NCBI GenBank assembly: GCA_947643715.1 | Contig: CANRXB010000011.1 | Span: forward strand, 1 to 64,000 | DNA length: 64,000 bases | Reading direction: 5' to 3' | Origin: an uncultured bacterium | GTDB lineage: Bacteria; Bacillota; Clostridia; Oscillospirales; Oscillospiraceae | In this document: positions 33,216 to 40,292 of the stretch, in pieces | How the letters are laid out: each line of letters begins with the position of its first letter | Position numbering within the stretch: position 1 is the first letter of the stretch | The notes under the pieces: model-generated | Database searches by the model: none | What the model was told of the DNA's origin: nothing | The model's input: the letters and a program-made list of their open reading frames with translations, nothing else | Position numbers and translations under genes: made by a program

Positions 33216-33599
33216 TTACGCCTCCTCCTTTTCCAGTTTGCCCCCTGTGGACGGGTTGATACCCAGCCTCCGGGTTGCCTCATCCCGCTGCGCTTGTGTG
33301 GTCACGGCCCTGTCGATGAACACCGGGACGGCCTCTCCTGCGGCTTTTGCGGCCTCTTGCGCGGCTTTGAGGGTATCGGAGGGCAGGGATACCACTCCGG
33401 CCTCCTGGGGGCCTCCTGCGTCCCGTTCTATGGCCTCCTGGATGGCCCTGTTGATAAAGCCGTTGACGGATTCGCTGCGTGTTTCAGCATGGGCTTTGAT
33501 GGTGTCCTTTTGGCCCTTTTTCATTCTGATTTGATAAACGTCATAGTTTTCTTTCATATACTTACTGACAGCTTTTTGCTGTGCCTTTGATGCTGGCAT
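33216..33599 (-). CDS. ribbon-helix-helix (Arc/CopG-like) protein
   Basis: 127 residues from an ATG at 33599 behind AAAGGAG. Residues 1-60 contain a ribbon-helix-helix: strand DVYQIRMKKGQKDTIKAHAE, then helix SESVNGFINRAIQEAIERD. A C-terminal extension (residues 75-127) has a second similar strand-helix segment (EAVPVFIDRAVTTQAQRDEA). It probably represses its own operon with Uma2: three copies of a short dyad (33676-33758) overlap both its promoter and a divergent one. The arrangement resembles an antitoxin-like autoregulator, which is inference. Confidence 0.8.
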   Translation of the reverse strand: MPASKAQQKAVSKYMKENYDVYQIRMKKGQKDTIKAHAETRSESVNGFINRAIQEAIERDAGGPQEAGVVSLPSDTLKAAQEAAKAAGEAVPVFIDRAVTTQAQRDEATRRLGINPSTGGKLEKEEA

Positions 33600-33660
33600 G
33601 GCCTTTCTCCTTTCCGGGGGAGGCCCTGGATATTGGGCATTCTTCTCCACCTTTACCATG

Positions 33661-33689
33661 ATTATACCACGCCTGTCTATCGAATGCAA
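33661..33689 (-). promoter_or_regulatory. promoter of the RHH-Uma2 operon
   Basis: On the minus strand: TTGCAT (33684-33689), 17-bp spacer, perfect extended -10 TGG-TATAAT (33661-33666). The -35 box lies inside dyad copy 1. Confidence 0.8.
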
Positions 33690-33758
33690 TAGACAATATC
33701 AACAACATATCGAATGCAATATTGTGTAGTCTGCCCATTGATATATCGAATGCGATAT
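33676..33758. repeat. three dyad operator copies between divergent promoters
   Basis: The core ATCGAATGC(A/G)AT occurs at 33679-33690, 33709-33720 and 33745-33756, each embedded in a short palindrome (TCTAT...ATAGA; ATAT...ATAT twice). The CGAATGC cores start at 33681, 33711 and 33747, spaced 30 and 36 bp, near whole helical turns. Copy 1 overlaps the leftward -35 box, copy 3 fills the spacer of the rightward promoter. It is a likely operator for the adjacent ribbon-helix-helix protein. Confidence 0.8.
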
Positions 33759-33766
33759 GCTATAAT
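33738..33766 (+). promoter_or_regulatory. promoter of the micro-ORF cassette
   Basis: TTGATA (33738-33743), 17-bp spacer, perfect TATAAT (33761-33766) with an upstream TGC extension. Dyad copy 3 lies between the boxes. Confidence 0.8.
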
Positions 33767-33843
33767 TCATAATGTCAGGAGGGAACACCGAATGACAAAA
33801 AATCCGCCGCCCGGTGCAAGCGGACGGCAGAAAGGAGGCCAAT

Positions 33844-33930
33844 ATGAAGTACATCCACGGAACCTGGTATTACCAGGGACGGGCTTACAAAAGCCTGAGG
33901 GCCGCACTCAAAGCGGTCTGGCCCAAGTAA
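33844..33930 (+). CDS. 28-residue small protein
   Basis: ATG at 33844 follows AAAGGAGG at ideal distance. The product is basic and aromatic (MKYIHGTWYYQGRAYKSLRA, ending LKAVWPK). A competing start at 33792 (AGGAGGG upstream) opens a different frame that runs through the next gene and looks non-coding after about 20 codons. It is the first of the small genes behind the RHH-controlled promoter. Function unknown. Confidence 0.55.
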   Translation: MKYIHGTWYYQGRAYKSLRAALKAVWPK

Positions 33931-33937
33931 GGCCCAC

Positions 33938-33959
33938 GGGGCCGGGGAAACCCGGCCCC
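33938..33959 (+). terminator. GC hairpin inside the micro-ORF cassette
   Basis: A 9-bp perfect stem (GGGGCCGGG, GAAA loop) just after the 28-residue gene, without a T run. It may reduce read-through or protect the upstream mRNA. Confidence 0.5.
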
Positions 33960-34026
33960 ACCCCATACCAGCCTCCGGAGACAAGTATAGCAGACCTCTG
34001 GGGGAATTTCAAGGAGGTTTTTCACC

Positions 34027-34227
34027 ATGACCGAGATCGAGAAGATGAAGCGATACATCGCACGGACGAAGCTGGACGACAGTCGGTACTATCTCGACCT
34101 TATCGAAGCTATTGCGATCGCGAAAACGGCCCAGACGTATGACGATGCGTTAGATGCGGTCAGTCTTGCCTTCAAGTATGGGCAGGCCAAAGGCTATCGC
34201 GCCGCGAAAGCGGAGGTGCGGGCATGA
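34027..34227 (+). CDS. 66-residue helical protein
   Basis: Start behind AAGGAGGT. The product is entirely helical (MTEIEKMKRYIARTKLDDSR, LIEAIAIAKTAQTYDDALDA), soluble, and ends AAKAEVRA. It is not a recognised family, though similar short helical proteins are frequent in phage and satellite early regions. Its TGA overlaps the ATG of the next gene by 4 bp. Confidence 0.65.
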   Translation: MTEIEKMKRYIARTKLDDSRYYLDLIEAIAIAKTAQTYDDALDAVSLAFKYGQAKGYRAAKAEVRA

Positions 34228-34382
34228 ACACGACTATCACGTTGGAGGGTGCTGCCGCCCTGACTGTCCAGAGCATGATCGCAGAGGCCCGCGCCAAATG
34301 GCCCGTATTGAATGGCGTAACGGATGGAGAGGTCTTGATTATCCTTGTGGGCTCTGCTCTCACAAAGGAGGTGAGAGCATGA
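34224..34382 (+). CDS. 52-residue protein
   Basis: ATG at 34224 overlaps the previous stop (ATGA). The product begins MNTTITLEGAAALTVQSMIA and ends VLIILVGSALTKEVRA. It has one amphipathic and one hydrophobic segment. Coupled at both ends to its neighbours by ATGA overlaps. Function unknown. Confidence 0.6.
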   Translation: MNTTITLEGAAALTVQSMIAEARAKWPVLNGVTDGEVLIILVGSALTKEVRA

Positions 34383-34504
34383 ACGAGAGAGCTATGACAA
34401 TCGCCCAAATCGCAGATCTATGCCAACAGGCGAACGCACAGGAGTTGGATCTGGTATGGCGCTTCTTCTATGCCATGCTCTATGGGAAGGAGGTGACAGT
34501 ATGA
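34379..34504 (+). CDS. 41-residue protein
   Basis: ATG at 34379 overlaps the previous stop and has AAGGAGGTG upstream. The product (MNERAMTIAQIADLCQQANA, ending FYAMLYGKEVTV) is one helix-turn-helix-like pair of helices. Its stop overlaps the next ATG. Function unknown. Confidence 0.6.
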   Translation: MNERAMTIAQIADLCQQANAQELDLVWRFFYAMLYGKEVTV

Positions 34505-34713
34505 GGATCACATGGAAGCACAGGGACCGCTCCATCGAGTTCGAGCGCCAGCCCTTGCCACCAGAGCGGTTCGCGGCCCTGTGCAAACTGGCCGCGCTGA
34601 TGGTCGTCGGCACGGTGCTGCTGGCCCTGGTGCATATGCTGGACATATGGGGGCTTGTCTTGACACTGGCTGGCATGGCGCTCTACAAGCTGGTGAGGGA
34701 GGACTTTTTTTGA
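34501..34713 (+). CDS. 70-residue membrane protein
   Basis: ATG at 34501 overlaps the previous stop and follows AAGGAGGTG. A basic N-terminal part (MRITWKHRDRSIEFERQPLP) is followed by two hydrophobic segments (LMVVGTVLLALVHML, IWGLVLTLAGMALYKL). It ends the micro-ORF cassette, just before the terminator at 34725-34750. A small membrane effector such as a holin-like or immunity protein is possible but unsupported. Confidence 0.6.
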   Translation: MRITWKHRDRSIEFERQPLPPERFAALCKLAALMVVGTVLLALVHMLDIWGLVLTLAGMALYKLVREDFF

Positions 34714-34724
34714 GTAGCGAAGAA

Positions 34725-34750
34725 GGGCCGGGGGTCATCCTCCCGGCCCC
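34725..34750 (+). terminator. terminator of the micro-ORF cassette
   Basis: GGGCCGGG stem with CCCGGCCC and a short loop, followed by CTCTCTTTC, 12 bp after the last small gene. Confidence 0.7.
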
Positions 34751-34788
34751 TCTCTTTCGCATTTTAAGGACCCTGTACGGTGTTTTGC

Positions 34789-34922
34789 CCCGCTCGTGGT
34801 ATAATTTTACATTCCCGCGAGCGGGTGTGGCTCTATGGGCTTTCTACGGCGCAAGTGTTAAAAGTTTGACAAGGACACCTTGAAGGGAAGCCCATTCCTC
34901 AAAGCAGGGAATGGGGATATAA
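34789..34922 (+). ncRNA. possible orphan omega-RNA-like transcript
   Basis: An extended -10 (TGG-TATAAT, 34797-34805) lies inside the inverted repeat CCCGCTCG/CGAGCGGG. About 90 bp downstream is GAAGCCCATTCC, an 8-nt loop and GGGAATGGGG, a shape I associate with the right end of IS200/IS605 elements and the 3' hairpin of TnpB guide RNAs. No tnpB is adjacent. The identification is by general resemblance only. Confidence 0.25.
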
Positions 34923-35771
34923 CGAATCGTTACCCCCTACCCGGTGAGAAAACGGGTACCCCCTGCCCTGATTTGAGGCACCCAGGGGGGCCAATTGAGC
35001 TACCCCCTTTTACTCAAAAATGAGCGAAAGTCCCGTTCCCCTTGAGGGGGGTGCGGGAAATCTCGTCGGCTTTTGGAGAAAAAAGTCCATAACTGAGCGA
35101 GGACAAAGCGAGGACAAATTTGCCCCCTTGCCCCGAAAATCCGGGGGTATGGGTGAATAATCTTCACCGTCAATTTTTCGCTGGTCACTCGCCCAATTTT
35201 AGGCTCAGTCCAAAATCTGGGCCGCTTCCCCCAGATTTGGGGAAACCACCACGAGCGGGCGTGGCCCTGTAAATTCACAAGGTCACTGATAGTAACTTTG
35301 CGGATGACTCTCAGTCACTTCCCGCCATATCGAAGGGGGACCCTCAAATTTGAGGCAGGGGTGCATGAAATTTTGTATACCCTCTATTCGCCCTCTGTAG
35401 GCGCGTCCTGGGCTGTGGTGGTATCTGTACCTTCCTGCGTCGCTGGGTTTTTCCAGATCCTTGGGAAAACAGCGTTCTCGAACAGGGACTTCCTCATTTT
35501 TGAGAAGGTCGAGATCCAGCCCACCAGTGGGTCCATATCCGCACATCTGGGAGATGTGTTTCATCGGATGCCGTCGATTCGACGGGTCAGGTCAAAACCG
35601 CAACATGACCATCATCCATGAAAGCGGTCTGTACTCCAAAGTCCAACCAGCGCAAAATCGCGTGGGTCGAAGTGCCCTCGCTCTGAGGAGACCCCCAGGG
35701 CAGTGCCCCGAAATTTCGTGCAACATCCAGCCCCCTTGCGTTGGAGGCTCCCCAGATCGGGGGAGGTAGAG

Positions 35772-35796
35772 AGCCCCATCCCCACGAATGGGGCCT
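35772..35796 (-). terminator. hairpin at the end of the early operon
   Basis: AGCCCCAT and ATGGGGCC around an 8-nt loop, 56 bp beyond the last minus-strand gene of the element. Confidence 0.55.
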
Positions 35797-35851
35797 GGGC
35801 TTCTATATGAAAAATCGAGGTCTTTTGTAGTAGTTTCGTTGCAGTTTTTAT

Positions 35852-36043
35852 TCACTTCCCGCCCAGCTCCGCCGCAAGCAGCGCATCCAGCTCATCGGCG
35901 GCGACACGGATATAGGTGCTTCGGGTGTCCACGCACTCCCGAATGGTCATGATTCGCTCTCGCCCGCTCGCGGTACGGCAAAGCATCATGAGGGGGCGGC
36001 GGCGCAGCTCCGCCACCTGTTCCTCCAATTCCTCGACCGACAT
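35852..36043 (-). CDS. 63-residue protein, unknown function
   Basis: Start at ATG 36043 with GAGGTGG 6 bp before it, directly after the stop of the upstream gene (36046). A short coiled-coil start (MSVEELEEQVAELRRRPLMM) leads to a strand-rich part (TASGRERIMTIRECVDTRST, YIRVAADELDALLAAEL). No family is recognised. It is the last gene of the leftward early operon. Confidence 0.65.
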   Translation of the reverse strand: MSVEELEEQVAELRRRPLMMLCRTASGRERIMTIRECVDTRSTYIRVAADELDALLAAELGGK

Positions 36044-36045
36044 CG

Positions 36046-36633
36046 TTACCACCTCAAGATTTTCAGCATTTCCCGCATGCTTTCCCGTTCATACCGCTCC
36101 TGATACCGCCTGTACCGGGCCAAGTAGCGGCGGTATGCGGCTATGTGCATCCCTTTGGGCCTGTCCGGCGTCACATAGGGAAATACAGCCGGGTATACAT
36201 CAAACGGCGGCACCCATCCCAGCCGCTCTCGCGCCAGCTTTAGGCCATCCCGTGCGTAGTTGGTGCTGTCCTTCGTCCGCTGCTGACAGTGATAGTTCAA
36301 CCGGGCGCACCCCCTGCACAAGAAGCCCCGGCTCTTGAAGTACAGATACCGCGCCCGCTTCCCACAGCGTGGACACAACCAATAGGCGCAGCTCCCGCCA
36401 AAGCCGGACGGTGTGCGGGTCAGCTCCAGTGTGGTAGACCATTGACCTTTGGACAACTCCACGATCTCCCTGCCATCTTCCAGGAAGTGCCCACAGTCGA
36501 GCGGGACCATGCTGTTGGAGAACAGCTTTCCCCACCCCGTTATCTTCCCGGCTTCAAAAGAATCGATCCGTTCCGCCCGCTCGACCTGGCCGTGTGTGCG
36601 GTTTGCGCCGCCGCTGTAGTTCATGCCGTACAT
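36046..36633 (-). CDS. zinc-ribbon protein of phage/satellite type
   Basis: 195 residues from an ATG at 36633, preceded by GGGAGGTG. A middle zinc site is formed by YWLCPRCGKRARYLY and FLCRGCARLNYHCQ (CxxC pairs about 20 residues apart). The C-terminal part is Tyr/Arg-rich (AAYRRYLARYRRYQERYERE). Proteins with this ribbon are frequent in prophages and integrative elements of gut Clostridia. The function is not known; nucleic acid binding is inferred from the basic character. Confidence 0.7.
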   Translation of the reverse strand: MYGMNYSGGANRTHGQVERAERIDSFEAGKITGWGKLFSNSMVPLDCGHFLEDGREIVELSKGQWSTTLELTRTPSGFGGSCAYWLCPRCGKRARYLYFKSRGFLCRGCARLNYHCQQRTKDSTNYARDGLKLARERLGWVPPFDVYPAVFPYVTPDRPKGMHIAAYRRYLARYRRYQERYERESMREMLKILRW

Positions 36634-36693
36634 GGTACACCTCCCGGAACGCCTAGATATCATGTGAATTTCCGGTTTTGTCCGCTTTCATCC

Positions 36694-36738
36694 GGTTTTA
36701 TGGGGGGTGGCGGAACCCCCCCATCCCCCTATAAAACC
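36694..36738. repeat. long inverted repeat between early-operon genes
   Basis: GGTTTTATGGGG (36694-36705) pairs with CCCCTATAAAACC (36726-36738) with one mismatch, around a G/C-rich loop. It sits between the J-domain gene and the zinc-ribbon gene, and could be an attenuator, an RNA-processing site or an operator. Confidence 0.55.
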
Positions 36739-36804
36739 ATCGATCGTTGCGGTCCCTTTACGTCACACCCATGACCGTCAGCGATCTTCTCCATTTTGGT
36801 TCAG

Positions 36805-37617
36805 CTACACGCCCCATTGCTCCTTGAGCCGGTTCAACAGTTGGAGTTCTCGCGTGGTGTCCCGGTCGTGGTTCACGTCTGGATGGAACTGTTTGGCCAG
36901 CGCCCGGTAAAACTGCTTGAGTATCGCCGTCTCGTCCTCGCTGTAGGTACTGGAAAGCGGGATAGAGTAACTACCCGATGTATACCGCTCGTAGGTACTG
37001 CGCCAGGTTTTTTGATACCTACGCTCAGCTTCTTTCCTGGCCTTATGTTGTGCCTTGATCTGCTCCAGATACTCCTTGTTGCGCAGGACGCCAAAAACAT
37101 CATAGCAGCGGTTATATTCGTCCTTGTCCACATCGTATTTACTGCAAAACTTGTTTTGTGCTGTCATGTGGTCCGCTATGATCCGCTCATGTTCCTGCTT
37201 GGCGATGTACTCGGGGGAACGGTGGAACTCAGCCTCCAGGCGTTCCCGCAGGGGGCCCAGCTTGGCCTCGATGAGCTCATACAGCTCGGCGGGAGCTATG
37301 CCCACCTTCTCAGCCAGGGCATTCTCCGCGCCAACGATGCAGTCGCCCCACCAGCTTTCACAGATAGCATAGTAGGACATGGTACAGACCGTATATTGCC
37401 GCTTCTTGACCACGCCGCCCTCCCGGTAGCTCTGGTGGAGGGTGATCTTATATGCCTCCATATGGGGGCGCTCAAAGCGGCCTCCTGTGCGTTCCCAGGC
37501 CCATGTGAAGGGCTTGCTTTCGTCAAGCCGCCACTGATTTTGATAGGCCCTGAGTTCTTTGTATTCCCCATAGGGGTCCGGCTTCTTCCGCATGATTTGC
37601 TGTATCACACAATACAT
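36805..37617 (-). CDS. protein with C-terminal J-domain-like HPD motif
   Basis: 270 residues. The N-terminal 120 residues are of unknown fold (MYCVIQQIMRKKPDPYGEYK, ITLHQSYREGGVVKKRQYTV). A charged helical middle follows (LEAEFHRSPEYIAKQEHERI). The last 45 residues contain AILKQFYRALAKQFHPDVNH, the helix-HPD loop of a DnaJ domain. J-domains recruit and stimulate Hsp70 (DnaK). Phages such as lambda depend on host DnaJ/DnaK for replication, so a satellite-encoded J-protein next to a replication protein could remodel the initiation complex; this role is inference. Confidence 0.75.
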   Translation of the reverse strand: MYCVIQQIMRKKPDPYGEYKELRAYQNQWRLDESKPFTWAWERTGGRFERPHMEAYKITLHQSYREGGVVKKRQYTVCTMSYYAICESWWGDCIVGAENALAEKVGIAPAELYELIEAKLGPLRERLEAEFHRSPEYIAKQEHERIIADHMTAQNKFCSKYDVDKDEYNRCYDVFGVLRNKEYLEQIKAQHKARKEAERRYQKTWRSTYERYTSGSYSIPLSSTYSEDETAILKQFYRALAKQFHPDVNHDRDTTRELQLLNRLKEQWGV

Positions 37618-37620
37618 GGC

Positions 37621-37968
37621 TTACCCCTCGTGGTCACTGTGTTCGAGCGGGCGGTAACTACGGTACAGCCCCATCCAATCCCCCAGGCCCATCACCACCC
37701 GCCAGGGCTCTCGGCTCCGCCTGAAGAACACAGCGGGTACGCCGTCCCCGAACCGCTGGGCGTCCCGCTCGGCCTGGGCCATCCATTCAGACAGCCGTAG
37801 CGCTTCTGCCCGCTTGCACTCGATATGGATATCGGGGAGGCCAGACAGGTCCGGCACTTCCCCATAGCTCCGCGCTCGACCGGCCTCCACCGGGTAGCCG
37901 TGCCCCTGGAGGATACGGGACAGCTCCAGCTCGGCGGCGCGGCCCTTTCGTTGTGATTTAGTCCCCAC
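37621..37968 (-). CDS. PD-(D/E)XK nuclease, Holliday-junction-resolvase-like
   Basis: 115 residues. GTKSQRKGRAAELELSRILQ with Glu near 13 is followed by GEVPDLSGLPDIHIECKRAE, giving the Asp and ExK of a PD-(D/E)XK active site. The C-terminus is basic and aromatic. This small type is known from phages as a putative Holliday junction resolvase or VRR-like nuclease used in replication. It overlaps the end of the preceding Cys-rich gene by 11 bp. Confidence 0.8.
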   Translation of the reverse strand: MGTKSQRKGRAAELELSRILQGHGYPVEAGRARSYGEVPDLSGLPDIHIECKRAEALRLSEWMAQAERDAQRFGDGVPAVFFRRSREPWRVVMGLGDWMGLYRSYRPLEHSDHEG

Positions 37969-38146
37969 TGGTGCTACCTCCAGGCAGAAACATCATCCCG
38001 ACATTCCCGCCGCCGAAATCAAGGATCTTCGCGCCCAGCTCCTGGGCCGTGGTCAACATACAGCCACCCTCGGGCCGGTCCTGGTATCGGTCCGGGCAAT
38101 CAGCCTCGCAGGGCCTCCCATCGAGCGGGCAAATCAGTTGTTTCAT
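37958..38146 (-). CDS. 62-residue cysteine-rich protein
   Basis: ATG at 38146 with AGGGAG upstream. Four or five Cys in MKQLICPLDGRPCEADCPDR and PEGGCMLTTAQELGAK suggest a metal site. The tail is Gly-rich (GGGNVGMMFLPGGSTSGD). Similar short Cys-rich proteins occur in phage early regions; function unknown. It is the first gene downstream of the iteron cluster and starts 24 bp from it. Confidence 0.65.
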   Translation of the reverse strand: MKQLICPLDGRPCEADCPDRYQDRPEGGCMLTTAQELGAKILDFGGGNVGMMFLPGGSTSGD

Positions 38147-38169
38147 ATCGCAAACTCCCTTCAAAATCC

Positions 38170-38336
38170 GCACTAGACCACCTGCTTGCACTAGACCCCT
38201 CCCATCAGAGAGAGGACAAGTGGTCGAGTGCACCGCAAACCGTTGCGGCGCAAGACTTTGCGCACTTGACCACCCCCCTCTAGAGCACCTTTCAGCTCTG
38301 GAGGTTTTGCCGTGCTCTGGAGGGGGGGTATAGTGC
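38170..38336. repeat. iteron cluster, candidate replication origin
   Basis: Five copies of GGTC(N)AGTGC in both orientations: 38170-38179 (minus), 38188-38197 (minus), 38222-38231 (plus), 38262-38271 (minus) and a one-mismatch copy at 38327-38336 (plus). Among them are two near-perfect palindromes, CCGCAA/TTGCGG (38233-38248) and GCGCAA/TTGCGC (38247-38262). The cluster fills the gap directly downstream of the Toprim/AAA replication gene, the position of the origin in phage satellites such as SaPIs. Confidence 0.75.
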
Positions 38337-38369
38337 GGAAACCGTTGATACTCTAAGGAAAATTTAGCA

Positions 38370-40292
38370 TTATACCACTTTCGATATAGGCGACCCATCA
38401 GGGTTTTCAAAGGGCGTTTCGGTGTCGTCTGGAAGCTCCTCAAAACCACTTTCATCCGGCTCCACAAGGGCCTGTATATTCCAAACTCTGTTGGCATTGC
38501 CCCCGGTCTGGAAATACTTCACGGCCCCGTCTTTCTTCAGGTCCTGTTTTGCCCTCTTCATGGCGGTAAAGCTGTATCCGGTCACTTTGGCCTTTTCATC
38601 CAGGTCGTTGGTGGGCATCGCGCCCCCGGCCTCATACAGTGTTTTCATGATGAACGCTTTGCAGTCCTCCCGCACCGGCGAGGACTTGGCCTGTTCCGCT
38701 CCCATGATATACTCTCGGTCCCGCCTCCAGCTAGTGCCCTCTTTGTGTATCTGCTCGTCGCTGTCGATGGTGAAAAGTATGGTCTCTTGGAGTGGGGCGT
38801 AGTTGTTTTTCTCGTTGGACAGGTAGCGGATACCCTGGTCCTCCGTGAACCCTGCCATTAGCACAGACCGGGCGATGTCCCAGATATCGGCGCTGTCCGC
38901 GATACGGTCCCGCCCATAGGCTCCCTTGCGTTTGTTGGTGTGGCAGACGATCAGCGCCGTGGTATCGATGTCCTCGCCGATGGTGATGAGCTGGGCGGTG
39001 CAATCCCGCATCTCGTTCCGGCTCCCCATGTTGACCTTTGGCGGCGTGAAGCCTTGTATCGGGTCAAAAACGCACAGAGCGGGCCGAAAGTGGCGTAACA
39101 CCTGTTCCAGCTCCTGCGAACCGAATTTCAGCTTATGGAGCAACCCGGAACGGTCCCCCACAAAATCCGGGGTGATGATGTTCCGCATATTCGCCCCAGC
39201 CAGACGCAGCTTTCTCCGTAGCTTCTTCCTCACGCTGTCCTCAGTGGTCAGGAACATGATCCGCATGGGTTCCCGGGTGAATCCAGGTGGATCAAGAACG
39301 CAGGTGGTCCCGTTGCTCAGTGCGGCGATGATGTGGCACCACAGCGTGGTTTTACCAATGCCGCCGTCCGCTGCGATCACAGATATCTGCCCCGCCGGTA
39401 TCCATCCTGGAACGAGCCATTTTGCTTCCTCCTCTGGGAAGTCCTCCAGAGGCTTGAATAGGGAAAACAGCGGGTCGGGTGCCTCTTGGGGCTCCCACTC
39501 CGGCGCGGCGGCGATCAACTGGGCGATCAACTCACAGGCCCGCTCTGGGCCCAGTGCCGCCACCATATCGGACACATCCCCATGCTGAGGGACCTCCGGC
39601 CACACTGCGGCGATGTCCAGCAACCGGACGCTGGAGGCAGCGCCGTGGAGGGCGTTACAGGTCTCAGCGGCGTAGGCCCGGCCCACCTCGTCATTGTCCG
39701 TGAGCACGCACACAGAGCGGCCCCGAAGCTGTTCGGTGTATTCTTTGCGCCACTTCCCCGGTCCTGCCCCGTCAGCACCACTGGCGGCGTTGTACCCCAG
39801 GTGGTGGAGAGTGTCCACGTCTTTCTCGCCCTCGCAGACGAACACGGCCCCAGTCAGCTCCCCGCCGACATAAAGACGATTTGGGACACCCTTTCGGCTA
39901 TAGATCCATCCGTGACGGGCGTCGGGCTGTCTCCAGGTAAACGATTTGTCCGCCCGCCGCAGTTTTTCCGCCAGCAAGTTCCCGTTCCCGTCCAGGTATC
40001 GGTATGTAGCTACCACCGGGGCGCGACCCGTCTTTTCGGTGGAAGGGGTATCGTTCCAACCGATGGCGTGGCCGGGCTTGTCCGGGAATAGGTCGGCGGG
40101 GGAGAGCCCCAGGGCGGTGACAATCTTGTCTACATCGCAGCCAGCGTGACAGCGCAGGAGCACCCGTCCGTCCTTGCCCTCGCCCACTGATAAGCTGTTC
40201 TGCCTGTCATCGTGGGCGGGGCACCGGGCCGTCCACTGGCCGTGGCCACCCTTCACTCCCTGGAGGCGGGAGAGGATATCTTGTGCTGTCAA
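38370..40292 (-). CDS. Toprim primase / RepA-like AAA replication protein
   Basis: 640 residues. A CHC2-like zinc site is formed by C24, H27, C48 and C52 (ARCPAHDD, RCHAGC). A Toprim domain follows (CEGEKDVDTL at 153-162; LTDNDEVGR at 198-206), then a RecA/RepA-type ATPase with Walker A AADGGIGKTTLWCH (307-320), Walker B LCVFDPIQGF and an Asn/His sensor LIVCHTNKRKGAYG. The C-terminal part resembles a winged helix (TGYSFTAMKRAKQDLKKDGA). This combination of primase and hexameric helicase is typical of replication initiators in phages, P4/PICI satellites and integrated plasmids. It follows the upstream gene with a 4-bp overlap. Confidence 0.88.
   Translation of the reverse strand: MTAQDILSRLQGVKGGHGQWTARCPAHDDRQNSLSVGEGKDGRVLLRCHAGCDVDKIVTALGLSPADLFPDKPGHAIGWNDTPSTEKTGRAPVVATYRYLDGNGNLLAEKLRRADKSFTWRQPDARHGWIYSRKGVPNRLYVGGELTGAVFVCEGEKDVDTLHHLGYNAASGADGAGPGKWRKEYTEQLRGRSVCVLTDNDEVGRAYAAETCNALHGAASSVRLLDIAAVWPEVPQHGDVSDMVAALGPERACELIAQLIAAAPEWEPQEAPDPLFSLFKPLEDFPEEEAKWLVPGWIPAGQISVIAADGGIGKTTLWCHIIAALSNGTTCVLDPPGFTREPMRIMFLTTEDSVRKKLRRKLRLAGANMRNIITPDFVGDRSGLLHKLKFGSQELEQVLRHFRPALCVFDPIQGFTPPKVNMGSRNEMRDCTAQLITIGEDIDTTALIVCHTNKRKGAYGRDRIADSADIWDIARSVLMAGFTEDQGIRYLSNEKNNYAPLQETILFTIDSDEQIHKEGTSWRRDREYIMGAEQAKSSPVREDCKAFIMKTLYEAGGAMPTNDLDEKAKVTGYSFTAMKRAKQDLKKDGAVKYFQTGGNANRVWNIQALVEPDESGFEELPDDTETPFENPDGSPISKVV

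Larger units (their letters stand above)
34714..35851. other. 1.1-kb region without a supported gene, rich in small hairpins
   Basis: After the terminator at 34725-34750 come a promoter-like TGG-TATAAT inside an inverted repeat (34789-34822), the hairpin CCCATTCC/GGAATGGG (34896-34916), and many short AT-loop hairpins between 34930 and 35260. A minus-strand open frame (35283-35564, MKHISQMCGYGPTGGLDLDL) looks partly protein-like but has no ribosome site and may be a gene fragment. It could hold non-coding RNA or the left-end functional sites of the element. Confidence 0.5.

Noticed and set aside
33792-34142. A 116-codon plus-strand ORF with a good ribosome site upstream of the micro-ORFs
   Set aside because: After about 20 codons it overlaps better-supported small genes in other frames and looks non-coding. 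Only the start signal is convincing.
35283-35621. Two overlapping open frames of about 100 codons in the left part of the element
   Set aside because: Neither has a ribosome site. The minus frame is partly protein-like and may be a fragment, but there is not enough to call a gene.
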